Source: an uncultured Clostridia bacterium
GTDB lineage: Bacteria; Bacillota; Clostridia; UMGS1810
DNA: 64,000 bases
Direction of reading: 5' to 3'
Assembly: GCA_934500875.1 (NCBI GenBank)
Contig: CAKSTL010000009.1
Span: 1 to 64,000 of the forward strand
Part shown: positions 16,944 to 25,713 of the stretch, piece by piece
Numbering within the stretch: the stretch's first letter is position 1
Layout: each line of letters opens with the position of its first letter
Translations under genes and position numbers: made by a program
The notes under the pieces: model-generated
Seen by the model: only the letters and a program-made list of their open reading frames with translations
Told to the model about the DNA's origin: nothing
The model's database searches: none

Positions 16944-17846
16944 TTACATCTTTTTTACTGCAAGGACATAATTTATATGTTCAAATGCTTTCATATCGGC
17001 ATTTTTTATAATTTCCTTTTGAATAACGCTTGGGGTTAAATGCTCATACACCAAAAATCCAAGGTCGGAAAGCATAAGCTCCATACTCATATAACTGAAA
17101 GAGGATTTCATTTCTTCGCCGCCCGCTTTTGCCATTGCAATCATATTCTGAACACGCTTTTCTTTTGACATAAAGAGGTTTGAATCGGCATAATCAAAAA
17201 CAATTTCGCTCCCGTCCGACATTATTTCCGACAGCGTTTTAAGCGTATTTTCGATATCGTCACGGTAAAGATAATAGCTTACGCCGAGATATGAAAAGAA
17301 CGTTTTTTTGCGTTTGTCAAAGCCGTTTTCCAAAAGCTTTTGCGCTATGTTATCCTTTGTGAAATCCGCCCCGATAAACGACAAATTTTCAGGAATACTT
17401 ATTTTTGCACGCTTGAGCCTTTGTATTTTGTCGTTTTGCGTTTGCGGCATATCCACCTCATAAACCTTGCATTTTTTTAAAATTTCACGCTCTCTGAAGG
17501 CGAACGTATCGAGGCCTGCGCCGAGGATTACATACTGCTCGCAGCCTGTTGCAATAAGCGTTTTTAGCACCTTTTCGCAATATGTGCTGCGGCAGAGGAC
17601 GGTAGGGGCGAGGTGAGTGTTTACAAGGTATCGGAGGGCATCCTTTTCGTCTTTGAACGTATCCTTTTTTTCGGGCGCAAAAAAGGATATTCCGCCGAGG
17701 ACGTAATTTGAAATCATATTATATTCGTCGTCGGTCATAAGCTTTCGTGCGACGGTGTCGGAAAACACGGGGAATTCTTCGTTTTCGCAATGGTATGCTC
17801 TTGCAAATGACGACATAAGGGATGTTATACTTCTTTCTTTTTCCAT
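16944..17846 (-). CDS. Class I SAM methyltransferase, LCMT/PPM1-like family
   Basis: A 300-residue protein of the leucine carboxyl methyltransferase-like family (PF04072-like). The SAM-binding motif I appears as YVILGAGLDTFAFRE, with the acidic motif II residue in VYEVDMPQTQ and a later GADFTK. Bacterial members often modify polyketides or unknown small molecules; the substrate here is unknown. It stands alone on the minus strand, beside the 311-bp inverted-repeat element. AAAGGAG precedes the ATG. Confidence 0.85.
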   Translation of the reverse strand: MEKERSITSLMSSFARAYHCENEEFPVFSDTVARKLMTDDEYNMISNYVLGGISFFAPEKKDTFKDEKDALRYLVNTHLAPTVLCRSTYCEKVLKTLIATGCEQYVILGAGLDTFAFREREILKKCKVYEVDMPQTQNDKIQRLKRAKISIPENLSFIGADFTKDNIAQKLLENGFDKRKKTFFSYLGVSYYLYRDDIENTLKTLSEIMSDGSEIVFDYADSNLFMSKEKRVQNMIAMAKAGGEEMKSSFSYMSMELMLSDLGFLVYEHLTPSVIQKEIIKNADMKAFEHINYVLAVKKM

Positions 17847-17871
17847 ATATTTACTCCTTTAAGGGAATTAA

Positions 17872-18182
17872 GAAGGCTGAACTTTATAAGCCACAGCCCG
17901 ATAAGGAAGCATTGGTTTTGAAAGCCGTATTTTAAGTTTATACTTCGTCAAAAATACACCGTATACGTCAGTATTACGGTGTATTTTTTTCTTGTCTAAA
18001 GCTTAAACTGCAATTTTCAAAACTGCTTTGCACCCTGAAAACAAAATTTTTTGATGAAGTTCAAGGCAAAAAAGCGAGTAATCCTGTCGGATTTCGAGCT
18101 TTTTTAACGCAGAAATTCGCAAAAAAGATGTTTGTCAGGGCAATACTTCCTTATCGGGCTGTGGCTTAAAAGCCCAGCCTTC
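17872..18182. mobile_element. Terminal-inverted-repeat element without coding capacity (MITE-like)
   Basis: Arms 17872-17914 and 18141-18182 are imperfect inverted repeats of about 42 bp sharing the core CCACAGCCCGATAAGGAAG. The interior has a nested inverted repeat (GGTTTTGAAAG side to ATTTTCAAAAC side, about 17912-18030) and a strong inner stem with arms AATACACCGT and ACGGTGTATT. No open frame of note is present. The whole could fold into one large cruciform or RNA structure. Confidence 0.6.
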
Positions 18183-18225
18183 CTGTTTTGGTTTATATAT
18201 TCTTTTTTCAGAATGAAATCAGCGA

Positions 18226-19467
18226 TTAGCCGATTGCTCTGCTTAAGAATGTTACAATCTGACCTCTTGAGCAAATTGTGTCGGGTGCAAATTCGGTATC
18301 GGAAACGCCGCTTGTAACGTTATTTTCAACTGCCCACGAAACAGCCTCGGCATAATCTGCGTCATCTGAAACGTCTGTGAATGAAGCGAAGTCTTCAGAA
18401 ATCGGAGCGCCGCCGTTTTTCCAGAGATATGTAACTGTGGAAGCTCTTGTGCAGGGTGTGTTGCCTTCAAATTCTGTGCCTTCAACCATACCTTTTTCGT
18501 ATGCCCAGATTGCTGCGTTATAGAAATAATCGTCTTTTGTAACATCAGTAAACGGATTTGCGGTTTCGCTTGCCGGCGAACCCACTGCACGCCAGAGGAA
18601 GGTTAAAATCTGCGCTCTTGTGCAGGTTAAATCGGGCGAGAATGTTGTTGCGCTTGTGCCCTGTGTAATATTTTTTTCAACTGCCCATTTAACGGGATTT
18701 GCATAATAAGCGTCGTCTGCAACGTCTGTGAACGATACGTTTTTAACTTCGGTTGTTTTGTTATCATCTGTTGTTTTGTTATCGCCTGCTGTTACTTCGT
18801 CGTTGTCAAGGTCGTGGTCGATAACACGGAGGGTGTTATAAACCTTTAAAGTATCGGTTTCGTTATTAAGAGTGAATTTTACAAAGCATTTTACCGAGCC
18901 TTTTTTTGCAACTGTTGAATCTACTTTTGTAAAATCGCCTGTAGCTTCAATTACGCTGCCGTTTTTGATAACGGGTCTTATCATTTCCAAAATGCCTTCT
19001 TCGGTAATGTCGGGGTCGAGAGAAACATTTTTAAAAACTTCTCTTGCTGCCGACATATCTGCTGCAAGCTTTTCTTTATCTGCGTTTGCGGCAGCTGCGT
19101 CACCGGTAAGAGCCGGGATTTTTACCGTAAACATTTCGTGACGTGTATAAGGTGTGCAGGTAAAGAGGATATTTGCAAAGATAGAACCGTCTTTTTCGCT
19201 TGTTGCTTTATACACTCTGAAATCGGATTCTTTGTCGAACGAGAGTTCTACGTCACTGCAATCGTCGGGGATGAGCGGTTTTACGAGCTTTATGAATTCG
19301 TCCATAGTCATATCGTTTTCAGCCGTCAATGTTTCGCTGCCCTTAAGAATTGCTTTTCTTGCTGCTTCAATTTTCTGGTTTTCGTCCATTTTTGCCATTG
19401 CCGTAAACGATATTGCGCAAACGAGCATGGACACTGCCATAAGTAAACTTAACACTTTCTTTAACAT
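18226..19467 (-). CDS. SLH-domain cell-surface protein
   Basis: A 413-residue secreted protein: signal peptide (1-25), two copies of a roughly 90-residue uncharacterised module (about 28-120 and 128-215), a Thr/Asp/Lys-rich linker, and three SLH repeats (about 243-413) that bind secondary cell-wall polymer. The modules match those in the CAP protein encoded just upstream on the same strand, and the SLH blocks of the two are nearly identical, indicating a recent duplication or gene conversion. The gap between the genes is 27 bp and AAGGAG precedes the ATG, so they form an operon. Confidence 0.9.
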   Translation of the reverse strand: MLKKVLSLLMAVSMLVCAISFTAMAKMDENQKIEAARKAILKGSETLTAENDMTMDEFIKLVKPLIPDDCSDVELSFDKESDFRVYKATSEKDGSIFANILFTCTPYTRHEMFTVKIPALTGDAAAANADKEKLAADMSAAREVFKNVSLDPDITEEGILEMIRPVIKNGSVIEATGDFTKVDSTVAKKGSVKCFVKFTLNNETDTLKVYNTLRVIDHDLDNDEVTAGDNKTTDDNKTTEVKNVSFTDVADDAYYANPVKWAVEKNITQGTSATTFSPDLTCTRAQILTFLWRAVGSPASETANPFTDVTKDDYFYNAAIWAYEKGMVEGTEFEGNTPCTRASTVTYLWKNGGAPISEDFASFTDVSDDADYAEAVSWAVENNVTSGVSDTEFAPDTICSRGQIVTFLSRAIG

Positions 19468-19494
19468 TTTTTGTTCTCCTTTTTTTATGTATTT

Positions 19495-21774
19495 TTATTT
19501 TATTGCCCTGTTTAAGAATGTTACAATCTGACCTCTTGAGCAGATTGTATCCGGTGCAAACTCGGTTTCGGAAACACCGCTTGTAACACTGTTTTCAACT
19601 GCCCAGGAAACAGCCTCGGCATAATCCGCACCGTTTGCAACGTCTTTAAACGACGACGTTGATTTCGTCTTGGGCGAATCTGCGTTTTTAAAGAGGTATA
19701 CAACGGTGGAAGCTCTTGTGCACGGGGTGTCGCCTTCAAATTTTGTACCGTCAACCATACCTTTTTCGTATGCCCAGATTGCCGCATTATAGAAATAATC
19801 GTCCTTTGAAACATCTGTGAACGGATTTGCCGTTTCGCTTACGGGCGAGCCGACTGCACGCCAGAGAAAGGTTAAAATCTGAGCTCTTGTGCAGGTTAAA
19901 TCGGGCGAGAAGGTTGTTGCGCTTGTGCCTTTGGTGATATTCTTTTCAACTGCCCATTTAACAGCGTCCGCATAGTAATCTGCCGGCTTTACGTCGGCAA
20001 ACGAAACGGCTGTGTTATCTGCCTCGTTTTTGCCTTGATTTGCTGTATTATCAGTTTTGTTTTCGGTTGTTTTATCTGTTGTTTTATCTGTTGTGGTTGC
20101 ATTTGTGCTGTTTCCGCTTCCTGTCGTGAGGTAAATCGGCTCTGTCAGGCGAAGATTAAGCGTATAGCCCTTATCCGTTTTTGTCATATAGTCAACATCG
20201 AGCGGGACATACGAAACCAAACCGGTTGAGGCTGTGCAGATAAGATAATCCTTCTGCATTGCGTCCTCGTCGATATAATTTGTTTTGCCCGATGCAGTCA
20301 CTGCGGAAACCAAGGGATACGAAACGCCTGCAAAGAGCTGGACTGCGGTTCCCAGCACTTCATTGTCATATGTGCCGACGCCGATATAATCATAATCGGC
20401 AGTTAAGATGTTTGCTCTGTGACCCGGGCTGTTCATCCACGATATCATTGCTTTTTCGCCCGAAACAGCCATTGAGGGAGAATTGCATCTATATATGTTT
20501 TCTCCCGCTTTTGTGTATTTGAAGCCGCTTAGCACACCGAAGGGGCCTTCGCCGTTGGGTCTTGTATGCGAAAACTTTTCTGCGATTTCAACTTCACGTA
20601 TATCGCACGCTTTTTGGATGTCGTCAACCATTGTCAGGAGGAAAAGCCCTTCTTTCTGACGTTCAACATTTACAATTCTTAAAACTTCCCATTCTTCTTT
20701 GTTTACCGAAATTCTATCGGTCGGGATTCGTCTTAAAAGCTTTAAAATGTCCTCAAAAATTCCAAGCTCACGCTCTTCGCTGCCGAGTGTTATGGTTAAA
20801 AATCCTCTTATGCTGCCGTCGTCGTGGAAGGTTGCGTTCTTTTTTTCAAAGCTTTTCCACGTAGCCGCAGAGCCGTTTTTTGCCGCATTTAACGCAGCGT
20901 TCAATATATCTTCCTGCGTAATTCTGTTTGTATAGTCAAGAGCGCTGAGCGCCTTGCTCATAAGGCTTTTATCTTCGTCAATTTTTTTGGATTCATCCGT
21001 TGTATAGACCGGGACGGTTTTTGCTGCGGTAACTCTGTCCTCCACCGTGCCGAACGAAATGTCAAATGTTGCGGAAACGGTACCGGGAACGGTTGTGGAT
21101 GATTTTACAAGTTTAAAGTCTGCTTTATCAAGGGTAACCGTTACGCCGTCTATATTTTTAACTGCATTTTTTGCCATACCGAGCATATCAGCCGCTGTTG
21201 TGTCGTTTGAAACTTCAAAGTCCCATATTGCGTCGGTTATTGCCTTTTTTGCTGCGGCAACAGTGCTTTTCATAGCGGAAATATCTTTATCCGAAACCTT
21301 TTCGCCGTCGGAATTCTGCTGATTATCATTACTGTCATCACCGTTTCCGTCGTCAATGCTTACGCTGCCGGATGCTTTGCTGTCCGTATAGGCGGGAATT
21401 TCTTTCTTTACTTCAAAGGCTTCTTCAGCACCGTCCTGATAAATGCTCACTACTGCGCTCATATATCCTGCTTTTGTTTCGGTAGGGCTTACAATTCTGA
21501 ACTTTTCAGCATAAAATGCTGTGCCTACAAAAGAATTTGCCGAATATTCGCACGCTCCGTAAAGAAGGTTTTCCAAATCTTCCAATGTAAAGTTCTCGTC
21601 AACATCAGCTTCTTCAAGCTTTTTCAAAAACAGCTCGGCGTTCTTTTTAACTGCTGTTTCGGCGTCGCTTACCACTGTCATTGCGTATGCCGTGCCGCCG
21701 CTGTTTGAAACTGCTGACGGAACTGCGGTGAATGCAAAAACTGCCGCAAGACAAGCTGACAAAATTTTCTTCAT
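19495..21774 (-). CDS. Secreted CAP-domain protein with SLH anchor
   Basis: A 759-residue surface protein: signal peptide (about 1-31), three uncharacterised modules (about 38-130, 165-258 and 265-350) separated by acidic linkers, a CAP/SCP domain (about 358-485, with H403, E425 and H452 of the CAP cavity), a Thr/Lys/Asn-rich linker (555-590) and three SLH repeats (590-759). CAP proteins are widespread extracellular proteins of largely unknown role in bacteria. The gene has a promoter at 21821-21850 with a direct repeat upstream that looks like a LytTR site. AAGGAGAGG precedes the ATG. Confidence 0.92.
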   Translation of the reverse strand: MKKILSACLAAVFAFTAVPSAVSNSGGTAYAMTVVSDAETAVKKNAELFLKKLEEADVDENFTLEDLENLLYGACEYSANSFVGTAFYAEKFRIVSPTETKAGYMSAVVSIYQDGAEEAFEVKKEIPAYTDSKASGSVSIDDGNGDDSNDNQQNSDGEKVSDKDISAMKSTVAAAKKAITDAIWDFEVSNDTTAADMLGMAKNAVKNIDGVTVTLDKADFKLVKSSTTVPGTVSATFDISFGTVEDRVTAAKTVPVYTTDESKKIDEDKSLMSKALSALDYTNRITQEDILNAALNAAKNGSAATWKSFEKKNATFHDDGSIRGFLTITLGSEERELGIFEDILKLLRRIPTDRISVNKEEWEVLRIVNVERQKEGLFLLTMVDDIQKACDIREVEIAEKFSHTRPNGEGPFGVLSGFKYTKAGENIYRCNSPSMAVSGEKAMISWMNSPGHRANILTADYDYIGVGTYDNEVLGTAVQLFAGVSYPLVSAVTASGKTNYIDEDAMQKDYLICTASTGLVSYVPLDVDYMTKTDKGYTLNLRLTEPIYLTTGSGNSTNATTTDKTTDKTTENKTDNTANQGKNEADNTAVSFADVKPADYYADAVKWAVEKNITKGTSATTFSPDLTCTRAQILTFLWRAVGSPVSETANPFTDVSKDDYFYNAAIWAYEKGMVDGTKFEGDTPCTRASTVVYLFKNADSPKTKSTSSFKDVANGADYAEAVSWAVENSVTSGVSETEFAPDTICSRGQIVTFLNRAIK

Positions 21775-21820
21775 TGCTGTGACCTCTCCTTTAATTTATA
21801 GTTTTATTCTTAATAGTATT

Positions 21821-21850
21821 ATTGTAACACAAGGTGTGTCCGGCGGTCAA
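21821..21850 (-). promoter_or_regulatory. Promoter of the CAP/SLH operon
   Basis: On the minus strand TTGACC (21845-21850), an 18-bp spacer and TACAAT (21821-21826). The longer than ideal spacer and weak -35 suit a promoter needing an activator. Confidence 0.65.
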
Positions 21851-21859
21851 ATTTTTATT

Positions 21860-21891
21860 CATAACTTGCAAAAAAACGTCATAACTTGCAA
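21860..21891 (-). promoter_or_regulatory. Direct repeat, candidate LytTR-regulator binding site
   Basis: CATAACTTGCAA occurs twice, at 21860-21871 and 21880-21891, with a 20-bp period. On the minus strand each reads TTGCAAGTTATG, containing the GTT core of LytTR sites. The pair sits directly upstream of the -35 of the CAP/SLH promoter, the usual position for AgrA-type activators. Confidence 0.55.
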
Positions 21892-21905
21892 TGTGAAAAC
21901 AAAAC

Positions 21906-23174
21906 TTAATTTCTGAGGGTTGCAAATACGCTGAAAATGCCGCCGGTATCATCAATTTTTAAAAAGCCGCCGTTGTTTTTTACAATTTCGGAAACGCTTT
22001 TTAATCCGAGGGCGGAACCGTATTTTTTTGTGGATACATATTCGCCGTCCGCATCTTTCTTCGGCGGATTCAGACAGTCATTTTCAACATTTACCGAGAG
22101 CTGTCTGTTTAAGCTTTTTATGCTGAGTTTTATGTAGCTTTTTGCCGATTCGGTGCTGTTTTCAAGAAGGTTTGACAGCATTATGCAAAACTCCGGTTCA
22201 TCAAGGCGGAGCGTATTCGGCATTTGGATTTCTGTGGTAAATTCAAGGTTTTTCTGCCGTGCGGAAAAGCGGTATTTTGCGATTACGGCATTTACAATTC
22301 TGTTTGCGCAGAAAAACTCCTCCGATTTAATTTCTACGCTGTTTATTTCTCTTTTCAAAAGCTCTTTTGCGCCATTTATATCGCCTTCTTCAAGAAAATC
22401 GAGAAGTATCAGGTTGCGGTGGCGCATATCGTGGCGGAATATTCTTTCGGATTCTTCTTTTTGCAGATAAAATTCGTACTGCTTTTTTTGCAGTGCAATC
22501 TGATTTTTCATACTTTGCGCAAGATTTTCTCTTTGCATTGAATTATGCACTGTTTTAAACGTATATGATATAAGCACATACACAAAAAACATAAGAATGT
22601 GTATGGTAATAATGACGGGATAGTTTTTCAGGGTGCCGTTACAGCCTTTGGAATAATAGTTTACAAGCGTTAAAAGTATTGTGAAAAACATTGGTATAAA
22701 CGAAAAAATCCACCAGTTGACATCAAGCTTTTTCATAATGCTTCGGTGTTTTGCTTTAAGGTATTTGTTATACACCAGAAAGTATGCGAAAAACAGGACA
22801 AAACGCAGTGCGGTGAGGAAATATTCGTTTTTAAGCGTAAAATCGTTTATCAATGCCGAAAAATTTGCCGTCACTTCATAAATGTTAATCCAAATCCAGA
22901 AGTTGAAAAACGTTTGCGATATTTTGTCGCTTGAAATAAGAAGGATAAGCGCAAAATAGGGCAGACCTATGGTGAAAAGGATATAGTTTCTGAATGTGGG
23001 AATTCCGAAATTTATGACAATATACGAATTTACGGCGAGGCAGAACACTGCCATTGCCGCAAAAAGGGCATAGGCACGCTTTGAGCTTACTTTATAGCTC
23101 ATCATTGAATACCCGTCCAGCGTACATATGCAAAGGGTTATAAGAAGGCAGACCACATATGGATAGTTACTCAC
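21906..23174 (-). CDS. GHKL sensor histidine kinase (AgrC/LytS-like)
   Basis: A 422-residue membrane kinase. About six hydrophobic segments fill residues 1-210. The phospho-acceptor His lies in FRHDMRHRN (about 246) and a C-terminal GHKL domain carries the N-box MLSNLLENSTESA. This is the peptide- or stress-sensing class that pairs with LytTR regulators. It starts with GTG overlapping the regulator's stop codon by 4 nt (GTGA). No signal-peptide gene such as agrD is seen nearby, so the ligand is unknown. Confidence 0.88.
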   Translation of the reverse strand: MSNYPYVVCLLITLCICTLDGYSMMSYKVSSKRAYALFAAMAVFCLAVNSYIVINFGIPTFRNYILFTIGLPYFALILLISSDKISQTFFNFWIWINIYEVTANFSALINDFTLKNEYFLTALRFVLFFAYFLVYNKYLKAKHRSIMKKLDVNWWIFSFIPMFFTILLTLVNYYSKGCNGTLKNYPVIITIHILMFFVYVLISYTFKTVHNSMQRENLAQSMKNQIALQKKQYEFYLQKEESERIFRHDMRHRNLILLDFLEEGDINGAKELLKREINSVEIKSEEFFCANRIVNAVIAKYRFSARQKNLEFTTEIQMPNTLRLDEPEFCIMLSNLLENSTESAKSYIKLSIKSLNRQLSVNVENDCLNPPKKDADGEYVSTKKYGSALGLKSVSEIVKNNGGFLKIDDTGGIFSVFATLRN

Positions 23175-23878
23175 GCTTCTCCCCCCTTAGCCGAAAATAC
23201 ATAGTCAAAATACGCCTTTTTTGCGCTCTGAAGATATGAGCGTGAAATTTTTATCTGCTTTTTTCCGGTAAGGTGAAAGGCGTCGCCGTCGATACAGTCG
23301 ATATGCCTGATGTTTACAAGATAGCTTTTATGACAGCGGCAAAAACCGTTGGCGATAAGATAATCTTCGTAATCCGTAAGTTTTCCGTTTACGGCAATTT
23401 CTCTGTTTTCGGACAGCGTGAAGATGACTTTCCGCAGATTGCTTTCGAGGCACTGAATATTTGAAAGAAGTATTTTTGTTTCCACTCCGCAATAGTTTAC
23501 GGATATGCACTGTTTATTTTCTTCACGGCACAAAAGCCGGCAGATACATTCCTTCAAAAGGTTTTCGTCAACCGGCTTTAAAAGATAGTCAAACGCAAGC
23601 ACCCGATAGCTTTGCACGCCGAATTCTTCGCTTGACGATATGAATACAATTGGCGTTGAGGTATCGGTTTTTCTGATAAGCGCCGCTGTATCAATGCCTG
23701 TTATATGAGGCATAATTATGTCAAGAATTATAAGGTCGAACGCAAAATTCCGGTGCGATTTCACCAATTCTTCTCCGTTATCAAACTCTGTTACTTCGCA
23801 GCCCTTTATAATTTTTTCGAGCTTTAAGATTATATTCATCCGCTCGTTTTTTACATCGTCGCAGACAGCTATTCTCAT
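23171..23878 (-). CDS. LytTR-family response regulator
   Basis: A 235-residue two-domain regulator: receiver (1-120) with the acidic pair in AVCDD and the phospho-acceptor Asp in LIILDIIMP, then a LytTR DNA-binding domain (about 135-235). It is expected to be phosphorylated by the kinase encoded immediately downstream. The ATG at 23878 is chosen over the frame start at 23902 because AAAGGG lies about 8 nt before it. The next operon downstream (CAP/SLH) has a direct repeat matching the LytTR pattern, so it is the likely target. Confidence 0.9.
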   Translation of the reverse strand: MRIAVCDDVKNERMNIILKLEKIIKGCEVTEFDNGEELVKSHRNFAFDLIILDIIMPHITGIDTAALIRKTDTSTPIVFISSSEEFGVQSYRVLAFDYLLKPVDENLLKECICRLLCREENKQCISVNYCGVETKILLSNIQCLESNLRKVIFTLSENREIAVNGKLTDYEDYLIANGFCRCHKSYLVNIRHIDCIDGDAFHLTGKKQIKISRSYLQSAKKAYFDYVFSAKGGEA

Positions 23879-23992
23879 AGTTTTTTCCCTTTTTGCACAC
23901 ATTATTCCACACAGAATATATTACTACAAATTTATGCTGTTTGTCAATTTTTATTTTTGCTGCGGCGCACCTTTTTTTACTTCAAAATACGG

Positions 23993-24232
23993 TTATTTTA
24001 TTCGTTTTACGGGTCTTATATACTTCCAGAAGCGTTTGGGGTCGTGATAGAAGTAGAAAATCCTGCCTTGGGCGGTGTCGAGCCGATATCCTTTATCCTC
24101 ATAGTTAAAATTTTTCATTGCGTCCTCAATTTTTGCTTCAACTTTGGCGTTTTCTTTTTCAACGTCAAAGGCGCCGTGTTCAAATACTGCATATTCGCCT
24201 TCGGGAACGTCCATTATTTGCATTTGAGGCAA
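23993..24232 (-). pseudogene. Probable C-terminal fragment of a GyrI-like effector-binding regulator
   Basis: A 79-codon frame whose product (VPEGEYAVFEHGAFD, then the end of a beta-strand pattern) resembles the C-terminal half of GyrI-like effector-binding domains of AraC-family regulators. The N-terminal DNA-binding part is missing and no ribosome binding site precedes any start. The terminator of the oadA operon abuts it on the upstream side. It is probably a truncated remnant, though a small stand-alone effector-binding protein cannot be excluded. Confidence 0.45.
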
Positions 24233-24235
24233 ATC

Positions 24236-24270
24236 AAAAATGCCCTCACGCTTAAGATGAGGGCATTTTA
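24236..24270 (-). terminator. Terminator of the decarboxylase operon
   Basis: Arms AAATGCCCTCA and TGAGGGCATTT around a 10-nt loop lie 10 bp after the oadA stop codon and are followed on the minus strand by TTTTTGATTT. Confidence 0.85.
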
Positions 24271-24279
24271 AGGTTTTGA

Positions 24280-25683
24280 TTAGACCGGATAAACTTTATC
24301 TTTTGTATCTGCAAGGGAGGAATCTACCTTATATTTTGCTGCCTGACGCTGCTCAAAAAATTTGGTTGCAACGCTGTCGAACAGCGCATATGACAAGACA
24401 TCCTCGTCCTGCTCGATATATTCTTTACATTCGTTTCGGATTTTATCGAGCTCGGGTTTAATATTATCTGCGGGACGGCAGGTAATCTGCTTTTCGTCGC
24501 CGATAATTATTTTTTTGATTTTATCGCTTACGGGCACGGGAGTTTTTCCGTATTCGCCTTTAACAAGGCCTTTTGACTCTTTGGTTACCATTTTGTATCT
24601 TTCGCCCATAATAACGTTTAAAACTGCCTGTGTGCCGACAATTTGGCTTGTGGGGGTAACGAGCGGGGGATAACCGAAATCTTCTCTTACTCTCGGAACT
24701 TCTTTTAAAACCTCGTCGAACTTATCTTCGGCGTTTGCCTGCTTAAGCTGCGACACGAGGTTTGAGAGCATACCGCCGGGAACCTGATAGAGAAGGGTGT
24801 TTATGTCAACTCCCAAAACCTTTGTATTCATAAGTCCGCTTGCAAGATATTTTTCTCTGAGCGGTTTAAAGTAATCGGCGATTTCTGTAAGTGCGCCGAG
24901 GTCAAGACCCGTATCTCTGTCGGTATCTTTAAGCGTTGCAACCAAAGGTTCGGTTGCCGGCTGGCTTGTGCCGAGTGCAAGCGGAGAGATAGCGCAGTCC
25001 ACGATATCAACACCTGCTTCGATTGCTTTAAGATAGGTCATTTCGCCGACGCCGCTTGTGCAGTGGGTATGGAGCTGAACAGGAATTTTTACGGTTTCTT
25101 TAAGCGCTTTTACAAGCTTATATGCTTCGTAAGGAACAAGCAGTGCCGCCATATCCTTTATGCAGATACTGTCTGCGCCCATTTCTTCAAGCTGTTTTGC
25201 CATTTTTGTATAGGTTTCGATTGTATGCACGGGGCTGATTGTATAGCACACCGTAGCCTGAACGTGGCCTTTTTCTTTTTTGCAGGCATTGATTGCCGTT
25301 TTAAGGTTTCTTACATCGTTTAATGCGTCGAAAATACGCATAATATCAATACCGTTTGCGATTGATTTCTGAACGAAATATTCCACAACGTCATCAGCAT
25401 AGTGACGGTAGCCCAAGATGTTCTGACCTCTGAAAAGCATTTGGAGCTTTGTGTTTTTTGCCGCCGCTCTTATTTTTCTGAGCCTTTCCCACGGGTCTTC
25501 ATTGAGGAAACGAAGGCACGAATCAAACGTTGCGCCCCCCCAAGCCTCAAGTGAATGATATCCGATTTTATCCATTTTGTCTATGATAGGAAGCATCTCG
25601 TCCGTCGTCATTCTTGTTGCAATGAGCGACTGATGAGCGTCTCTTAATACCGTTTCGGTAATTTTAACGGGATTTTTTGCCAT
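24280..25683 (-). CDS. oadA: Oxaloacetate decarboxylase alpha / 5S-type carboxyltransferase
   Basis: A 467-residue carboxyltransferase that moves CO2 from oxaloacetate to biotin (or pyruvate in reverse). The N-terminal LRDAHQSL, the metal-binding HTH of LHTHCTSG and the catalytic Lys in CIKDMAAL are intact. Unlike many OadA proteins it stops before a biotin-carrier domain, which is encoded separately at 26993-27388. This makes it like the 5S subunit of transcarboxylase. AAGGAGG precedes the ATG. It is the last gene of the five-gene operon. Confidence 0.92.
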   Translation of the reverse strand: MAKNPVKITETVLRDAHQSLIATRMTTDEMLPIIDKMDKIGYHSLEAWGGATFDSCLRFLNEDPWERLRKIRAAAKNTKLQMLFRGQNILGYRHYADDVVEYFVQKSIANGIDIMRIFDALNDVRNLKTAINACKKEKGHVQATVCYTISPVHTIETYTKMAKQLEEMGADSICIKDMAALLVPYEAYKLVKALKETVKIPVQLHTHCTSGVGEMTYLKAIEAGVDIVDCAISPLALGTSQPATEPLVATLKDTDRDTGLDLGALTEIADYFKPLREKYLASGLMNTKVLGVDINTLLYQVPGGMLSNLVSQLKQANAEDKFDEVLKEVPRVREDFGYPPLVTPTSQIVGTQAVLNVIMGERYKMVTKESKGLVKGEYGKTPVPVSDKIKKIIIGDEKQITCRPADNIKPELDKIRNECKEYIEQDEDVLSYALFDSVATKFFEQRQAAKYKVDSSLADTKDKVYPV

Positions 25684-25713
25684 ATATATCTACCTCCTTA
25701 AAAGTAATATTAA

